This document shows, one piece after another, positions 63,146 to 64,000 of a stretch of DNA of 64,000 nucleotides. The translations under genes were made by a program, and so were the position numbers. The stretch spans positions 1,798,001-1,862,000 of the forward strand of contig NZ_CP076024.1 of assembly GCF_022788635.1 (NCBI RefSeq). Reading direction: 5' to 3'. Numbering within the stretch: the first letter of the stretch is position 1; each line of letters starts with the position of its first letter. Under the pieces are notes generated by a model. The model had not been told where the DNA came from. It worked only from the letters and a program-made list of their open reading frames with translations, and searched no databases. This DNA is from Methylobacter sp. S3L5C. Its GTDB lineage: Bacteria; Pseudomonadota; Gammaproteobacteria; Methylococcales; Methylomonadaceae.

Positions 63146-64000
63146 TTATGCTTGAACAAGCAAATACAGTAAAACCAGATTGGTTAATAATAGTATTACT
63201 GACAGGCATTTCCAAAATAACAAAGGATTTCGCTCTATCAATGGACTAAAGTTTTTGGTGTCTAGAAATCTTGGATTAGGTGTAGAGAGATCGTACAAGA
63301 ATTCCGATAAATTATCGTAACGAGTATCCGGATTTATTGACGTGCCTTTTTTTAATGCGCCATCAATCCATATTGGAACCATAGCATTTTTATGAAAACT
63401 AGGTACATATTGAAGCTTCGCAAGATTAATGGCGTTAGGTTTTTCGGGCATATCCTGACCAAAAGGGAGTGCACCGTTAATCATTTCATAGCTAATAACG
63501 GCTAGTGAAAACAAGTCGGATTTGGTAGTTCCCCGCTGCCCCAATTGATATTCCGGGGCGCTATAGTTTAAGGTGCCAAGGATATTCTCCTCACTGTCAT
63601 AATCGACCTGCGCTATTTCGGCTATTCCGGCAATTTTAACCGAGCCAAAATCGATGATTTTAACGATTCCCTGTTGATCAAGCATGATGTTTTCAGGCTT
63701 TAAATCCTGATGTAACATTTCCATGCGATGAAAAGCCCGGAGCCCTTTGGCGATTTGTTCTACTATTTTTCTGACCTCCCGGATATAAGGCTTAGGGTTG
63801 GCGACTAACCATTGTCTCAGGGTTTGGCCTTCGATAAATTCGGTAACATAATAAATACAGCTTTTTTGCCGGTCCGTAGTCAGCACTTTAAGGACATTTT
63901 CGTGATGAATACGTTTTCCTGCCCACTCTTCATGCAGAAAATGTTCTATGTAAAAGGTATCATCGTCAAAAAGTATTGACGGCGTTTTCAGGATGACGTG
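63146..64000 (-). CDS. Membrane-anchored Ser/Thr protein kinase, N-terminus beyond window
   Basis: The frame is open from the window edge at 64000 to a stop at 63146 (284 residues seen), so the start lies outside. It includes the ATP-site Lys in VILKTPS, an alpha-C Glu in HEEWAGKRIHH, the catalytic loop HQDLKPENIML, the DFG motif IIDFGSVK, and SAPEYQLGQRGTTKSDLFSL. A membrane helix (LSVILLLTNLVLLYLLVQA) ends the protein. The HQDLKPEN loop is typical of an active kinase. It looks like the C-terminal half of the bifunctional PP2C phosphatase/kinase proteins that in other proteobacteria accompany nitrate assimilation genes; that part would be outside the window. Confidence 0.88.
   Translation of the reverse strand, partial: HVILKTPSILFDDDTFYIEHFLHEEWAGKRIHHENVLKVLTTDRQKSCIYYVTEFIEGQTLRQWLVANPKPYIREVRKIVEQIAKGLRAFHRMEMLHQDLKPENIMLDQQGIVKIIDFGSVKIAGIAEIAQVDYDSEENILGTLNYSAPEYQLGQRGTTKSDLFSLAVISYEMINGALPFGQDMPEKPNAINLAKLQYVPSFHKNAMVPIWIDGALKKGTSINPDTRYDNLSEFLYDLSTPNPRFLDTKNFSPLIERNPLLFWKCLSVILLLTNLVLLYLLVQA

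Noticed and set aside
1-64000. tRNA, rRNA and riboswitch search by eye
   Set aside because: No cloverleaf, rRNA core sequence or known riboswitch core was recognised; a covariance-model search would be needed to exclude them fully.

Overview
The window looks like chromosome of a gammaproteobacterium with a one-carbon, sulfur-tolerant, microaerobic lifestyle, most likely a methanotroph-type (Methylococcales-like) organism. The grounds are an FhcA-type subunit of the tetrahydromethanopterin-linked formyltransferase/hydrolase complex, a PEP-CTERM surface protein, cytochrome bd plus sulfide:quinone oxidoreductase, glycogen enzymes, assimilatory nitrate reductase and gammaproteobacterial Zur-type DNA. 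The genus cannot be fixed from the sequence alone.

Layout. 1-5.8 kb (minus strand): a surface protein cut by the window edge, then three genes matching a diacetamido-uronic acid sugar pathway (acetyltransferase, dehydrogenase, aminotransferase) and a priming sugar transferase with a degenerate GGDEF-like N-terminus. 5.8-7.0 kb is AT-rich and apparently gene-free. 7.0-14.7 kb: two giant secreted proteins (beta-propeller and DUF2341/five-bladed-propeller-like heads) sharing homologous Ig-like repeat tails; the second head is a paralogue of the edge gene. 14.9-23.4 kb (minus): a SoxB/5'-nucleotidase-like enzyme behind a candidate sigma-54 promoter, thiopurine methyltransferase, a tri-heme cytochrome c peroxidase, and a cytochrome bd operon cydA-cydB-cydX::GGDEF-psiE in which CydX is fused to a degenerate GGDEF domain and psiE carries an in-frame TGA. 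23.8-31.2 kb (plus): sqr with a small DUF2892 protein, then a tripartite RND efflux operon. 31.3-37.4 kb: PEP-CTERM protein, cytochrome c fusion, lipoprotein, methyltransferase and small genes.

37.7-42.6 kb is one large PAS/GGDEF sensor gene split by an IS3-family element; a 4-bp target duplication and an exact in-frame rejoining can be read from the sequence. 43.8-51.4 kb is the most interesting region: behind a perfect Zur box lie a COG0523 GTPase, a half-ZIP small membrane protein, a ZIP transporter, DUF1826, a second COG0523 GTPase, a stand-alone FhcA and a third COG0523 GTPase. This suggests a zinc-limitation operon that maintains or replaces the zinc enzyme FhcA. An IS5-type element has landed inside the DUF1826 gene, cutting the operon in two.

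51.6-53.1 kb encodes a protein with a RelA/SpoT-like segment. 53.5-58.5 kb (minus) is a nitrate assimilation operon (mutarotase, NasB-like flavoprotein, NasA), followed by glgX, an NhaD antiporter and, running off the right edge, a membrane-anchored Ser/Thr kinase. No rRNA, tRNA or CRISPR array was recognised.
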